A stretch of DNA of 64,000 bases from Agromyces sp. H17E-10 (GTDB lineage Bacteria; Actinomycetota; Actinomycetes; Actinomycetales; Microbacteriaceae): the NCBI RefSeq assembly GCF_022919715.1, contig NZ_CP095042.1:1178001-1242000 (forward strand), read 5' to 3'. Made by a program: the position numbers and the translations under genes. This document shows, piece by piece, positions 8,334-17,404 of the stretch. The notes below the pieces were generated by a model that worked only from the letters and a program-made list of their open reading frames with translations, had not been told where the DNA came from and did no database searches. Each line of letters opens with the position of its first letter. The stretch's first letter is position 1.

Positions 8334-9863
8334 ATGTTCTTCACCTATCTCCGGCGCGAACTCGCCGGCCGGCGCAGGCAGACCGCGATCGTCGCGATCG
8401 GCATGGCGCTCGCCATCGCGCTCGTCATGATCGTGAATGCCGTCTCGACGGGCGTGCAGCAGGCGCAGGCGCAGGTGCTGCAGTCGGTCTACGGCGTCGG
8501 CACCGATCTCACGGTGAGCGCGACGCCCGCGGCGCCCGGCGAGGGCGACGGCCCGCAGCGCTTCGAGTTCGGCGCCGACGCCGGGCAGACGTCCGACGGC
8601 TCGACCTCGATCAGCCAGTCGCGGCTCACCTCGGGTCCCGGCTCGCAGACCTTCGACGCGTCGGCTCTCGAGACCGTGCAGGGCATCGACGGGGTCGCGG
8701 GTGCCGCTGCTGCGCTGTCGCTCGAGAACGTGACGTTCTCGGGCGAGCTGCCCGACTTCTCCGCGCAGGGCGCGCAGGGCGGCGACCAGACGATGCCCGG
8801 CGGCGACGGCCAGGCCCAGCAGCCCCCGCAGGGCGGCTTCGACGGCGCGGGCGGCAGTGCGTTCGACGTCGATCGCGTCACGGTGCTTGGCGTCGACCCC
8901 GAGGGTTCCGCCGTCGGTCCGCTCTCGTCGGTCGAGCTCACGGCCGGGCGCGGCCTCGAGTCGGGCGACACGGGGCAGGCCGTCGTCGTGCTCGACGACA
9001 CGTATGCGACGAGCGCCGAGCTCGCGGTCGGCGACACGATCGACCTCGGCGGCACCGACTTCGAGGTGGTCGGCACGGTCGCCTCGACCTCGGCGGATGC
9101 GACGACCGCGTCGAACGCGTACATGCCGCTCGACCTCGCCCAGTCGCTCTCGGGCGAGGACGGCATGATCAGCGACCTCTACGTGCAGGCGACCTCGTCG
9201 AGCGGGATCGACGCCGTGCAGGCCGACATCGAGGAGGCGCTGCCCGACACCACCGTCTCGACCCAGGCCGACCTCGCCTCGCAGGTCTCGGGCTCGCTCT
9301 CGACCGCGTCGAGCCTCATCCAGAACCTCGGGCTGTGGATCTCGCTCGCGGTGCTCGTCGCCGCGTTCCTCATCGCGATCCTCTTCACCATCCAGGGCGT
9401 CACCCGGCGCACGCGCGAGTTCGGCACGCTCAAGGCCATCGGCTGGCCGGGCGGGCGCATCGTCGGCCAGGTCGCGGGCGAATCGCTCGTGCAGGGCCTC
9501 ATCGGCGGCGCCGCAGGACTCGTGCTCGGACTCGCGGGCATCTGGATCGTCAACCTCGCCGGTCTCACCCTGGGTGGCAGCGCGGGCGGCACCTCGTTCG
9601 GCGGGCCGGGTGCGGGCGGCCCGGGCGGCGCCATGCCGGCCGGGGATGCCGCGGCGCAAGCCGGCGGCATGGCGGGAGGGCCGTTCGGCGCGAGCATGGC
9701 GACGCAATCGACCACCGAGGTCGTGCTGAACGCACCGGTCACGGTGGGCGTCGTCGCCGTCGCGATCGGGCTCGCCGTGCTCGGCGGCCTGCTCGCCGGT
9801 GCGATCGGCGGCTGGCGGGCCTCGCGCCTGCGTCCGGCCGAGGCGCTGCGGAGCGTCGCATGA
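8334..9863 (+). CDS. ABC transporter permease (MacB/FtsX type)
   Basis: A 509-residue permease. It has one N-terminal membrane segment (about residues 18-38), a large extracellular MacB-like core rich in Gly, Gln and Ser (about 40-320), then a three-segment FtsX domain with the RRTREFGTLKAIGWP signature. GAGAGGA lies 6 bases before the ATG. The ATPase gene follows directly. Such pairs work as mechanotransmission complexes exporting peptides or antibiotics, or controlling cell-wall enzymes. The Gly-rich insert in the FtsX domain (about 415-455) is unusual. Confidence 0.88.
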   Translation: MFFTYLRRELAGRRRQTAIVAIGMALAIALVMIVNAVSTGVQQAQAQVLQSVYGVGTDLTVSATPAAPGEGDGPQRFEFGADAGQTSDGSTSISQSRLTSGPGSQTFDASALETVQGIDGVAGAAAALSLENVTFSGELPDFSAQGAQGGDQTMPGGDGQAQQPPQGGFDGAGGSAFDVDRVTVLGVDPEGSAVGPLSSVELTAGRGLESGDTGQAVVVLDDTYATSAELAVGDTIDLGGTDFEVVGTVASTSADATTASNAYMPLDLAQSLSGEDGMISDLYVQATSSSGIDAVQADIEEALPDTTVSTQADLASQVSGSLSTASSLIQNLGLWISLAVLVAAFLIAILFTIQGVTRRTREFGTLKAIGWPGGRIVGQVAGESLVQGLIGGAAGLVLGLAGIWIVNLAGLTLGGSAGGTSFGGPGAGGPGGAMPAGDAAAQAGGMAGGPFGASMATQSTTEVVLNAPVTVGVVAVAIGLAVLGGLLAGAIGGWRASRLRPAEALRSVA

Positions 9864-9887
9864 CCCGGATCGATGTGCAGACCGGCC

Positions 9888-9911
9888 CCGGCGCCGGCCC
9901 CGAGGCATCCG
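9888..9911 (+). repeat. 24-bp exact repeat, copy 2
   Basis: Identical to 3145-3168. It lies between the permease stop and the likely ATG of the ATPase. It is followed at 9918-9937 by CCCCTTCGACGAGCTCAGGG, which looks like a fragment of a dispersed GC-rich repeat. Confidence 0.55.
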
Positions 9912-9973
9912 TCATCGCCCCTTCGACGAGCTCAGGGAGCGACACCTCACCGATCAGACCGAAGGGAACCCCC

Positions 9974-10639
9974 ATGTACGTGCTCGAGAACGTCACCAAG
10001 CAATACCCGGGCAAGCGCACCGTGACCGCGCTCAAGGACGTGAGCCTCGAGATCGCGGCCGGCCAGATGGTCGCGATCCAGGGCCCGACGGGCGGCGGCA
10101 AGTCGACGCTGCTGCAGATGCTCGGCGCGCTCGACCGGCCCACGTCGGGGCGGGTGCGGCTCGGCGACGCCGACATCTCGCACCTGCCCGACGCGAAACT
10201 CGCCCGGGTGCGCGCGAAGGAGGTCGGGTTCGTGTTCCAGGGGTTCAACCTCATCCCGACCCTCACCGCACAGGAGAACGTCGAGACGGGGCTCGAGCCG
10301 CTCGGGGTGCCGGCGGAAGAGCGGCGTCGCCGAGCCGCCGAGGCGCTCGCCGCCGTCGGACTCGCCGACCGCGCGACGCACGTGCCCGGAGAGCTCTCGG
10401 GCGGCCAGCAGCAGCGCGTCGCGATCGCCCGCGCACTCGTCAAGGAGCCTGATGTGCTGCTCGCCGACGAGCCGACGGGTGCCCTCGACGAGGAGACCCG
10501 CGACGAGATCCTGGGCCTGCTCGAGGGGCTCTGGCGCGACCGCGGCCTCACGCTCGTGATCGTGACGCACGACTCGGCGGTCGCCCGGCGCGCCGAGCGG
10601 CGCCTGCACATCAAGAACGGCGCGGTCACCGAACGCTGA
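9974..10639 (+). CDS. ABC transporter ATP-binding protein (MacB/LolD type)
   Basis: A 221-residue ATPase that powers the permease just upstream. Walker A is GPTGGGKST (residues 37-45), with Gly where most family members have Ser. Also present are the Q-loop (VFQGFNLIPTLT), signature LSGGQQQR, Walker B VLLADEPTGALD and the H-loop VTHD. The ATG at 9974 follows GAAGGGAA. An in-frame ATG at 9860 overlaps the permease stop and would add 38 residues of low-complexity sequence encoded by repeats, so the shorter form is preferred. Confidence 0.88.
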   Translation: MYVLENVTKQYPGKRTVTALKDVSLEIAAGQMVAIQGPTGGGKSTLLQMLGALDRPTSGRVRLGDADISHLPDAKLARVRAKEVGFVFQGFNLIPTLTAQENVETGLEPLGVPAEERRRRAAEALAAVGLADRATHVPGELSGGQQQRVAIARALVKEPDVLLADEPTGALDEETRDEILGLLEGLWRDRGLTLVIVTHDSAVARRAERRLHIKNGAVTER

Positions 10640-10658
10640 CCGCGCTTCGGTCGAATGG

Positions 10659-10694
10659 GGATGCCTCGTCGGGATGCCGCCCGGCGAGGCATCC
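10659..10694. terminator. Inverted GGATGCCTCG pair, possible terminator
   Basis: GGATGCCTCG and its exact complement are 16 bases apart, 19 bases after the ATPase stop. They can form a 10-bp stem and may end the ABC operon. The arms are also copies of the word overrepresented in this window. Confidence 0.45.
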
Positions 10695-10856
10695 GGTTCG
10701 CCGTGTTCGCAGCTCTGGACAAGCTGGGCGACACGCCGTCGGGCGTACTCGACACGCCGCGCTGCCCGGCGGCCGTCCTCAGTTGCGAACACCGACGCGG
10801 CCCGGCGCGCGCGCGGCTCAGCCCGCCCGAGGGTGCCACGACGTAGCGTGGATGCG

Positions 10857-11561
10857 ATGACCCAGCCGACCGAACGCCCCTCCCCCGGCGTGTACCTGCG
10901 CCGACGCCTCGTCGTCGGCGGTGCGCTCGTCGTCGTGCTCGGGCTCGTCGTGTGGCTCGTCGTGGCGATCGTGACTGCGGCGGTCGCGGCCGCGACCCCT
11001 CCGGGGCCGACCGGGCCCGGCACGCAGGGCGGGCGGGGCGTCCACCCCAACGCGGCCGCGCTCGAGCTCGACCCCGACCTGCCCGCCCCCGTGCTGCGCC
11101 AGCTCGAGTACGTGCGCGAGTACTGGGATGGCGCGAACGACGACTACGGCGTGCTCGGCGACGACGACTGCGTCAACTTCGCGTCGCAGTCGCTCATCGA
11201 GCGCGGCTGGGCGGTCGACGACGAGTGGTGGCACTCGACCGACGGCGACCCCTACGCGTCGAGCGACGCCTGGCGGTCGTCCACCCTGTTCAGCGACTAC
11301 CTCGCCGCGCACCCCGAGCGCGCGACGCCCCTCTCCGATGCGCAGCGCGCGAAGGTGAAGCCGGGCGACATCGTGCAGTTCGACTGGGATGCCTCGGGCG
11401 ACCGCGACCACACCGCCGTCGTGACCGCCGTGCGCGAGGACGACGAGGGCGACGTGCACGTGTACTACGCGGGCCACACCGACGCGACGTGGGACCGGTC
11501 GGTCGACGACCACCCGAAGCATCCGAAGACGAAGGTGTACTTCTGGAGTGTGAGGGGCTGA
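10857..11561 (+). CDS. Membrane-anchored amidase-domain protein (Amidase_6 type)
   Basis: A 234-residue protein with a short cytoplasmic start, one membrane segment (about residues 17-47), a Pro/Gly linker and an extracellular papain-like domain. The likely catalytic Cys105 is in DDDCVNFASQ and His185 in DRDHTAVV, the pattern of Amidase_6 proteins. It probably acts on peptides or cell-wall amides outside the membrane. A GTG at 10848 is an alternative start; neither has a strong ribosome site. It stands alone and converges on the Dabb gene 9 bases away. Confidence 0.75.
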   Translation: MTQPTERPSPGVYLRRRLVVGGALVVVLGLVVWLVVAIVTAAVAAATPPGPTGPGTQGGRGVHPNAAALELDPDLPAPVLRQLEYVREYWDGANDDYGVLGDDDCVNFASQSLIERGWAVDDEWWHSTDGDPYASSDAWRSSTLFSDYLAAHPERATPLSDAQRAKVKPGDIVQFDWDASGDRDHTAVVTAVREDDEGDVHVYYAGHTDATWDRSVDDHPKHPKTKVYFWSVRG

Positions 11562-11570
11562 CGCGGCCGG

Positions 11571-11864
11571 TCAGGCCAAGAAGTCGTACTCCTGGAACTC
11601 GGCGACCTCGGGCACCCAGCGGCCCTCGACGAAGCCGACGTGCGCCGGGTGCGCGTTGTAGGCGTCGTACGCGGCGGCGTCGGCGAACGTCATGCGGAAC
11701 TGGTGCGTGAGGGCGCTCTTCGGACTGACCTGCCGCAGGACGGCGAAGCCCTCGACGCCCGGAATTCCCGTGAGGGTCTCGCGGGCGGTGGCCAGGAACT
11801 CCTGCTCCTCGGCCGAGCCGGGCTCGTGGACGAGCCGGAAGACGACGGTGTGCTCGATCGACAT
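11571..11864 (-). CDS. Dabb (stress-responsive A/B barrel) family protein
   Basis: A 97-residue single-domain dimeric alpha/beta barrel protein. The Dabb pattern is visible: MSIEHTVVFRL at the start, a helix ending GIPGVEGFAV, and the final strand HPAHVGFVEGRWVP. Dabb proteins are often small enzymes or binding proteins. As the last gene of the eight-gene sugar locus it may handle an unstable keto intermediate, which is inference. TAGGAG lies 6 bases before the ATG. Seven bases separate it from the isomerase. Confidence 0.82.
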   Translation of the reverse strand: MSIEHTVVFRLVHEPGSAEEQEFLATARETLTGIPGVEGFAVLRQVSPKSALTHQFRMTFADAAAYDAYNAHPAHVGFVEGRWVPEVAEFQEYDFLA

Positions 11865-11871
11865 GCGACTC

Positions 11872-12882
11872 CTACTGGTTCGAGAATGCGGCGTCGAACG
11901 ACGCGGTCGGGCGGGGGAAGAGCTTGGAGCGGATGAAGCCGACCGCCTCGGCGGCGCCGTGCAGGCGGTCCATGCCGGCGTCCTCCCACTCGACCGAGAT
12001 CGGGCCGGTGTACCCGATCGCGTCGAGCGCGCGGAACGCGTCCTCCCACGGCACGTCGCCGTGACCGGTCGAGACGAAGTCCCAGCCGCGGCGCGGGTCG
12101 CCCCACGGCAGGTGCGACCCCATGATGCCGGGGCGTCCCGTCGCCGGGCGCAGCCGTGTGTCCTTGCAGTCGACGTGGTAGATGCGGTCGGCGAAGTCGA
12201 CGATGAACCCGACCGGGTCGATGCCCTGCCACATCATGTGCGACGGGTCCCAGTTGAAGCCGAACGCCTCTCGCCGGTCGATCGCCTCGAGGGTGCGCAC
12301 GCTCGTCCAGTAGTCGTAGGCGATCTCGGAGGGGTGCACCTCGTGCGCGAAGCGCACGCCCTCGGCGTCGAACACGTCGAGGATCGGGTTCCACCGGTTC
12401 GCGAAGTCCTCGTAGCCGGCGTCGATCATCGACGCCGGCACGGGCGGGAACATGGCCACGTACGGCCAGATCTTCGACCCGGTGAACCCGACGACGGTGT
12501 CGACGCCGAGCTTGCGGGCGACGCGCGCGGAGCGCATCATGTCGTCGGCGGCGCGCTGCCGCACGCCCTCGGGGTCGCCGTCGCCCCACGTGTACGGTCG
12601 CACGATCGCCTCGTGGCGGAAGTCGATGGGGTCGTCGCACACCGCCTGCCCGGTGAGGTGGTTGGAGATCGCGTAGACCTCGAGGCCGTGCCGGTCGAGG
12701 ATCTCGCGGCGTTCGGCGAGGTAGCCCGGCTCCTCCTCGGCGAGCTTGAGGTCGAGGTGGTCGCCCGAGCACGCGATCTCGAGGCCGTCGTAGCCCCACT
12801 CGGCCGCGAGGCGCGCGACCTCGGCGAACGGCAGGTCGGCCCACTGGCCGGTGAAGAGCGTGACGGGGTGGGTGGCGGTCAT
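11872..12882 (-). CDS. Sugar phosphate isomerase/epimerase (TIM barrel) 1
   Basis: A 336-residue AP-endonuclease-2-fold TIM barrel. Metal-ligand motifs of the family are visible: HEVHPSEIAYD (Glu, His), FNWDPSHMMWQ, YHVDCKD and SVEWED near the end. It likely isomerises, epimerises or cleaves a sugar derivative in the cytoplasm. The ATG at 12882 has AAAGGA upstream and overlaps the stop of the next isomerase by ATGA, so the two are translationally coupled. Substrate unknown; inositol and 3-keto-glycoside pathways use similar enzymes. Confidence 0.85.
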   Translation of the reverse strand: MTATHPVTLFTGQWADLPFAEVARLAAEWGYDGLEIACSGDHLDLKLAEEEPGYLAERREILDRHGLEVYAISNHLTGQAVCDDPIDFRHEAIVRPYTWGDGDPEGVRQRAADDMMRSARVARKLGVDTVVGFTGSKIWPYVAMFPPVPASMIDAGYEDFANRWNPILDVFDAEGVRFAHEVHPSEIAYDYWTSVRTLEAIDRREAFGFNWDPSHMMWQGIDPVGFIVDFADRIYHVDCKDTRLRPATGRPGIMGSHLPWGDPRRGWDFVSTGHGDVPWEDAFRALDAIGYTGPISVEWEDAGMDRLHGAAEAVGFIRSKLFPRPTASFDAAFSNQ

Positions 12883-13748
12883 GCCGGGTTCCTTTCGTCC
12901 TGCAAGGCGGTCAGGTAGCGGATGCTCCGTGCCGCGAGTTCGTCCTGCGAGGGGGCGAGCGGCCGCCACACGGAGGCGGCGACCGCGATGGTCGCGTTCT
13001 CGCCCGTGAAGCTCTCGAGCCCGAGCGCGCCCGCGTAGCCCACGTCGTCGAGGGCGTCGAGGAACGCCGGCCAGTCGAGGTGGTCGTCGCCCACGGCGCC
13101 GCGGTCGTTGCCGCACACCTGCACGTAGGCGAGGTGGTCGCCCGCCGCGCGGATCGCGTCGCCGATCGACTTCTCCTCGATGTTGAGGTGGTAGCTGTCG
13201 AGCGCGAGCCCGAGGCCCGGCCCGAGCAGCGGCCCGAGCGCCTCGAGCGCCTGCTCGACGGTGTTCACGAGGCTCGTCTCGTAGCGGTTCAGGGGTTCGA
13301 TCGCGAGTCGGATGCCGCGGTCCTCCGCCTTGCGGACGACGGGGGCGAGGCTCGCCCGGAGTTCGCGGTAGCGCGCCTCGCGTTCCTCGGCATCCATGCG
13401 CCACGCCCGGCCCGTGGCCGCGGTGAAGGGGCCCGCGACGACCGGCGAGCCGAGTCGCTCGGCGACGCCGAGGCAGTGCACGAGGTAGTTCTGGGTCGCG
13501 ACGACCTCTGAGCCGGGAGCGGCGACGAGGTTGCGACCGGGGCCCATGGCGCCGATCACGATCGGTGCCAGGCGATGTTCACGGAGCACGTCGGCAGCGG
13601 CATCCGCCGACCAGTCGCCGGGGTTCTCGACCGGCAGCTCGATCGCGCCGAAGCCGAGCGCCGCCGCCTTCGCGGCGAGCGCCGGCAGGTTCTCGTCGGT
13701 GAGGGGCGAGGCCCACACCCAGGTGTTCACGCCGATGGTGCGGCGCAT
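12879..13748 (-). CDS. Sugar phosphate isomerase/epimerase (TIM barrel) 2
   Basis: A 289-residue TIM-barrel enzyme resembling D-tagatose/psicose 3-epimerases. Key positions: IAIEPLNRYET (catalytic-type Glu), LDSYHLNIEE (Asp, His), YVQVCGNDRG and LGLESFTGEN (second Glu). Both Glu residues and the metal ligands appear intact. It is likely a cytoplasmic ketose or keto-sugar epimerase, coupled by ATGA to isomerase 1. The 136-base gap before it holds a REP-like palindrome, so the downstream genes may be expressed at a different level from the transporter genes. Confidence 0.85.
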   Translation of the reverse strand: MRRTIGVNTWVWASPLTDENLPALAAKAAALGFGAIELPVENPGDWSADAAADVLREHRLAPIVIGAMGPGRNLVAAPGSEVVATQNYLVHCLGVAERLGSPVVAGPFTAATGRAWRMDAEEREARYRELRASLAPVVRKAEDRGIRLAIEPLNRYETSLVNTVEQALEALGPLLGPGLGLALDSYHLNIEEKSIGDAIRAAGDHLAYVQVCGNDRGAVGDDHLDWPAFLDALDDVGYAGALGLESFTGENATIAVAASVWRPLAPSQDELAARSIRYLTALQDERNPA

Positions 13749-13769
13749 GCTGCCTCCTTGCAGACGTTG

Positions 13770-13873
13770 CGGTGGTCGAGTAGCGAAGCGTATCGAGACC
13801 TGTTGCGAGGTCTCGATACGCTCCTTCGTCGCTACTCGACCACCGAAGTGGGGTCGTCGCTACTCGACCACCG
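13770..13873. repeat. REP-like palindrome, type B, plus a repeated half
   Basis: The main palindrome (13770-13845) begins CGGTGGTCGAGTAGCG and ends CGCTACTCGACCACCG, with an inner GTATCGAGACC / GGTCTCGATAC pair. Its last 20 bases recur directly at 13854-13873 with one change. It lies between the binding-protein gene and the isomerases, inside the operon. Confidence 0.7.
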
Positions 13874-13884
13874 TACTCAGCGGC

Positions 13885-15090
13885 TCACGGGACGATGCGG
13901 TCCTCCCAGACCTGCGGGTAACCCGGCAGGTCCTCGCCGCCGAACTTCGCGTAGTGGCCGTCGGGCATGTTCTCGTTCAGCGCGAGGTACTCGTCGACCT
14001 CCTCCGCGGTGATCGGCGACTGCGGCAGCACCCACTCCTGCGGCACCTCTTCGCCGGCGAAGATCTTCTGCGCGGCGAGGAGCGGCGTGCGCCACTGGAA
14101 GTTCGAGTAGACCGGCGCGAGACCCGTGAGCCCCGTCTCCTTCCACTTGCGGAGGAAGCTCATCTCGTCCTCACCCGTCATCACGGGGTAGTCGACGCCG
14201 GCGTCCTCGAACGCCTCGATGGCGGCGACGGCGCCGTCACCGGCGTCCATCCAGACGCCGTCGACGTCGCCCTTGGCGAGCTCGTCGGAGATGATCTTCT
14301 TGATCTCGGCGGGGTCGGCACCCGTGAAGTAGTCGACGGCCTCGATGCCGGCCTCGTCGAACAGCTTCTCGGCCGCGGCCCAGCGCTGCTCGAGCACGTC
14401 GACACCCGGCAGGATGCGGAGCGCCACGACCTTGTCGCCCTCGTCGAGCTCGTCGATGAGGAACTCGGCCGTGTCGATGCCCCACGCGAATCCGCCGATC
14501 GGGTGGATGAACGTGACCGGGCAGTCGGTCTGCACGCCGCGGTCGAACACGACGACGGGCTTGCCCGTGTCGCATGCGCGCTCGACGGCCGGGGTCATCG
14601 CCGCGGTGGAGTTCGGCGAGATCAGGAAGATGTCGCAGCCGCCCTCCTCGATGAAGTAGTCGATGTCCGCGATCTGCGTGTCGTCGGAGTCCTGCGCGTC
14701 GCGCGTCTCCATCTCGCTGATCACACCGGCGTCCTGCAGCACCTTCAGCTGCTGGTTCATCGTGATCCAGCCGGTCGTGCGCCACGGGTTCGAGATCGAG
14801 GCGTTGGCGAAGCACGCCTTCTTGGCGCCGTCGCTCGCGAACTCGGACGTGTCGACCATCTCGGCGTTGATGTGCTGGAGCCACGGCTGGCCGTCGGGCC
14901 CCTCCGGCACGACGTCGCGTTCGGCGTCCTGCTTGTCGAAGAGCTCCTGGTCGAACCACTCGACGGACTCCTCCGTGGCGCCGGCGTCCTCCGTCGGCGC
15001 GGTCACGTTGGGGTCGGTGGTACAGCCGGCGAGCGCGATCAGCGCGAGGGCGCCGACCATGGCGGATGCCACCGCATACCTGCGTCGCAT
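13885..15090 (-). CDS. Sugar ABC transporter substrate-binding lipoprotein (RbsB type)
   Basis: A 401-residue periplasmic-binding-protein-4 family lipoprotein. The signal ends in the lipobox LIALAGC with lipidated Cys23. The mature part has two Rossmann-like lobes, including NSTAAMTPAVERA and WMDAGDGAVAAIEAF. It captures the sugar for the ribose-type permeases upstream. The ATG at 15090 is chosen because GGGAGG lies 6 bases away; a GTG one codon earlier would leave only 3. The start overlaps the permease stop by one base (TGATG). Confidence 0.9.
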   Translation of the reverse strand: MRRRYAVASAMVGALALIALAGCTTDPNVTAPTEDAGATEESVEWFDQELFDKQDAERDVVPEGPDGQPWLQHINAEMVDTSEFASDGAKKACFANASISNPWRTTGWITMNQQLKVLQDAGVISEMETRDAQDSDDTQIADIDYFIEEGGCDIFLISPNSTAAMTPAVERACDTGKPVVVFDRGVQTDCPVTFIHPIGGFAWGIDTAEFLIDELDEGDKVVALRILPGVDVLEQRWAAAEKLFDEAGIEAVDYFTGADPAEIKKIISDELAKGDVDGVWMDAGDGAVAAIEAFEDAGVDYPVMTGEDEMSFLRKWKETGLTGLAPVYSNFQWRTPLLAAQKIFAGEEVPQEWVLPQSPITAEEVDEYLALNENMPDGHYAKFGGEDLPGYPQVWEDRIVP

Positions 15091-16325
15091 CACGAACCTC
15101 CCTTGGTTTCGTTGTCAGCCCTCTGCGTCGAGGGAATGGGTGCAGGGCGAGCGGATGCCTCGGCATCGCGCTCCTCCGCCGGTGCCGGCGAAGTCTGGGT
15201 CGCCGCTGGGGGCGAGATCTGGGTCGCCGCGTCGGGCGAGGTGGGCGAATCGGGGCGGGATGCCTCGGCCGGGGCATCCGCGACCGGATCCGATGACGGC
15301 GAGGGGGCCTCGATGCCGCGTCCGCGGCGGCGCGCCCGGAAGGTCGTCGCCGAGTACGCGACCGCGAGGATGATGATCGCGCCCTGCACCGCGTCACGGT
15401 ACGTCGAGGGCACTCCCGCGAAGTTCAGGAGGGTGAAGAGCGCCTCGAGGGCGAACGCACCGGCCGCGGCGGCGACCACCCAGCCGCGCCCGCCGCCGAG
15501 CACGACGCCGCCGAGCACGACCGCCGTGATGGCGGTGAACTCGTAGCCGCGCCCGACCGAGGGGTGCACGCCTGCGTAGCCGACGAGGAGCACGCCCGCG
15601 ATCGTCGCCGACAGCGACGAGATCATGAAGGTCGAGGTCTTCACCCACCAGTTGCGGGTGCCCGAGAAACGGGCCGTGGTGGGGTTGTCGCCGAGCGCGA
15701 TGATCGTGCGCCCGAACGGCCGCTTCGAGAACCAGATCGCCGCGGCGAGCACGATCGCGAGCACGAGCACCGACCACGGCAGGATGTCGATGACCGGCAG
15801 GTCGCGGATGCCGCCGCGCCCGATCTCGCGGAACCCGTCGGCCGGGTTTCCGGTCGCGGCACCGCCCGTCCAGTAGAGCGTCGCGCCGAGCAGCGCCAGC
15901 ATCATGCCCAGGGTGACGATGAAGCTCGGCACCTTCAGGAACGACACGATGAGGCCGTTCACGAGGCCGATGAACGCGCCGAACGCGAGCATGAGCAGGA
16001 GCACGGGCAGCGACTTCGCGTCGTCCTGGCCGATGAGGTTGCCGGCGATCACGACCTGGGTGGTCACGACGGAGCCCATCGAGAGGTCGAACTCGCCGCC
16101 GACGATGACGAAGTACTGCCCGATCGCGACGATCGCGACCGGGGCGACGCGCTGGATGAAGCGGATGAACTGGCTCGGCTCCGCGAACGACGGGTTGATC
16201 AGCGCGATCGCGACGAGCAGCACGATGAGCAGCAAGAAGACGGCCCCGCGGGGGCTCACGAGGGCGCGACCGAGGTCGGCGAGGCGCTGCCCGAAACCGG
16301 GTCGGTCGGTCGTGACGGCGGTCAT
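15090..16325 (-). CDS. Sugar ABC transporter permease (RbsC type) with a low-complexity tail
   Basis: A 411-residue permease with 8-10 membrane segments and the ribose-family signatures GEFDLSMGSV and AVVLGGVVLGGGRG. The last ~75 residues are an Ala/Pro/Ser/Asp-rich cytoplasmic extension, encoded partly by tandem repeats at about 15187-15250. Family members usually end soon after the last membrane segment. It pairs with the second permease, which it overlaps by ATGA. Confidence 0.9.
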   Translation of the reverse strand: MTAVTTDRPGFGQRLADLGRALVSPRGAVFLLLIVLLVAIALINPSFAEPSQFIRFIQRVAPVAIVAIGQYFVIVGGEFDLSMGSVVTTQVVIAGNLIGQDDAKSLPVLLLMLAFGAFIGLVNGLIVSFLKVPSFIVTLGMMLALLGATLYWTGGAATGNPADGFREIGRGGIRDLPVIDILPWSVLVLAIVLAAAIWFSKRPFGRTIIALGDNPTTARFSGTRNWWVKTSTFMISSLSATIAGVLLVGYAGVHPSVGRGYEFTAITAVVLGGVVLGGGRGWVVAAAAGAFALEALFTLLNFAGVPSTYRDAVQGAIIILAVAYSATTFRARRRGRGIEAPSPSSDPVADAPAEASRPDSPTSPDAATQISPPAATQTSPAPAEERDAEASARPAPIPSTQRADNETKGGS

Positions 16326-17404
16326 GCGCGGGCCTCCTCTCGCGTGTCGCTGCCGTTCGCGGGTCCTGAGCCGTTCGCGGTCGGCGGTGGCGCGGCGTTC
16401 GCGAACCGGGGCCTGCGCCGGTCGACCGAGCGGCTCGTGTAGACGGCGACGGCCGCGACGATGACGACGCCGCGCACGACGTCCTTCAGGAACGGGTTCA
16501 CCTGCATGACGCTCATGACGTTGTCGACGACGGCGAAGATGGCGACGCCGCCGATCGTGCCCCAGATCGACCCGCGGCCGCCCATGAGGAGCGTGCCGCC
16601 GAGCACGACCGCGGCGATCGAGAGCAGGTCGTACCCGCCCTGCGTGCCGACGACGGGGCTGCCGACGCCGAGCCGGCTCGCGAGCAGCAGCCCGGCGAGC
16701 GCCGCGGTGATCGAGCAGAGCACGTGGGCGACGATGAGGGGCCGCGCGGTGCGGATGCCCGAGAGCCGAGCGACCTGCTCGTTGCCGCCGACGGCGAACA
16801 TGTGGTTGCCGGTGCGGGTGCGGGCGAGGAAGAAGGCGCCCGCCACCGCGACGAGCAGCATGAGCAGCGTCGAGATCGGGATCGGCCCGATGCCCGTCGC
16901 GCCGATGAGCTGGAACTCCCACGGCACCTGTCCGCTCGTGCCCTTGTAGTTCGAGTCGAGGTAGCCCTTGATGATGAGCCCCGTGCCGAGCGTCGCGATG
17001 AAGCCGTTCACCTTGAGCTTCGTGACGATGAGCCCGTTCGCGAGCCCGATGACGGCGGCGACCACGAGCACGGCGACGATCGCGAGCGGGATGTTCGCCG
17101 GGTTGCCGGCCATGAGGTCGGCGGCGATGAGGCTCGACAGGCTGACGACGTAGGGCACCGAGAGGTCGAGCGATGCGCACAGGATCACGAGCGTCTGCCC
17201 GATCGCGACGAACCCGAGCACGCTCATGCCGGTGAGGATGTCGCGGATGTTGCCGGCGCTGAAGAAGTTGCGGCCGACCGACGCGACGAGGATCGCGCCG
17301 ACGATGATCACGGCGACGAGGGCGATGCCGACGATGAGGCTCGCGTCGAGCCGGCGGCGGCGCGGTGCCGTGCGGCGCACCGAGGCGGGGGTCGTGGTGC
17401 TCAT
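16322..17404 (-). CDS. Sugar ABC transporter permease (RbsC type)
   Basis: A 360-residue membrane permease, second half of a heterodimeric channel. Ribose-family motifs: CASLDLSVPYVVSLSS, FAVGGNEQVARLSGI and VVLGGTLLMGGRGS. It starts at ATG 17404, overlapping the ATPase stop by ATGA, and overlaps the next permease in the same way. Ribose-type importers more often use one permease gene; two are typical of autoinducer-2, rhamnose or erythritol/inositol-like systems. Substrate remains open. Confidence 0.9.
   Translation of the reverse strand: MSTTTPASVRRTAPRRRRLDASLIVGIALVAVIIVGAILVASVGRNFFSAGNIRDILTGMSVLGFVAIGQTLVILCASLDLSVPYVVSLSSLIAADLMAGNPANIPLAIVAVLVVAAVIGLANGLIVTKLKVNGFIATLGTGLIIKGYLDSNYKGTSGQVPWEFQLIGATGIGPIPISTLLMLLVAVAGAFFLARTRTGNHMFAVGGNEQVARLSGIRTARPLIVAHVLCSITAALAGLLLASRLGVGSPVVGTQGGYDLLSIAAVVLGGTLLMGGRGSIWGTIGGVAIFAVVDNVMSVMQVNPFLKDVVRGVVIVAAVAVYTSRSVDRRRPRFANAAPPPTANGSGPANGSDTREEARA

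Noticed and set aside
13854..13873. A target-site duplication of a mobile element next to the REP at 13770
   Set aside because: The duplicated 20 bases are part of the palindrome itself, so they are better seen as a partial second REP copy.
15090..15093. GTG at 15093 as the start of the sugar-binding lipoprotein
   Set aside because: It lies only 3 bases from the GGGAGG ribosome site; the ATG at 15090 has the usual 6-base spacing.
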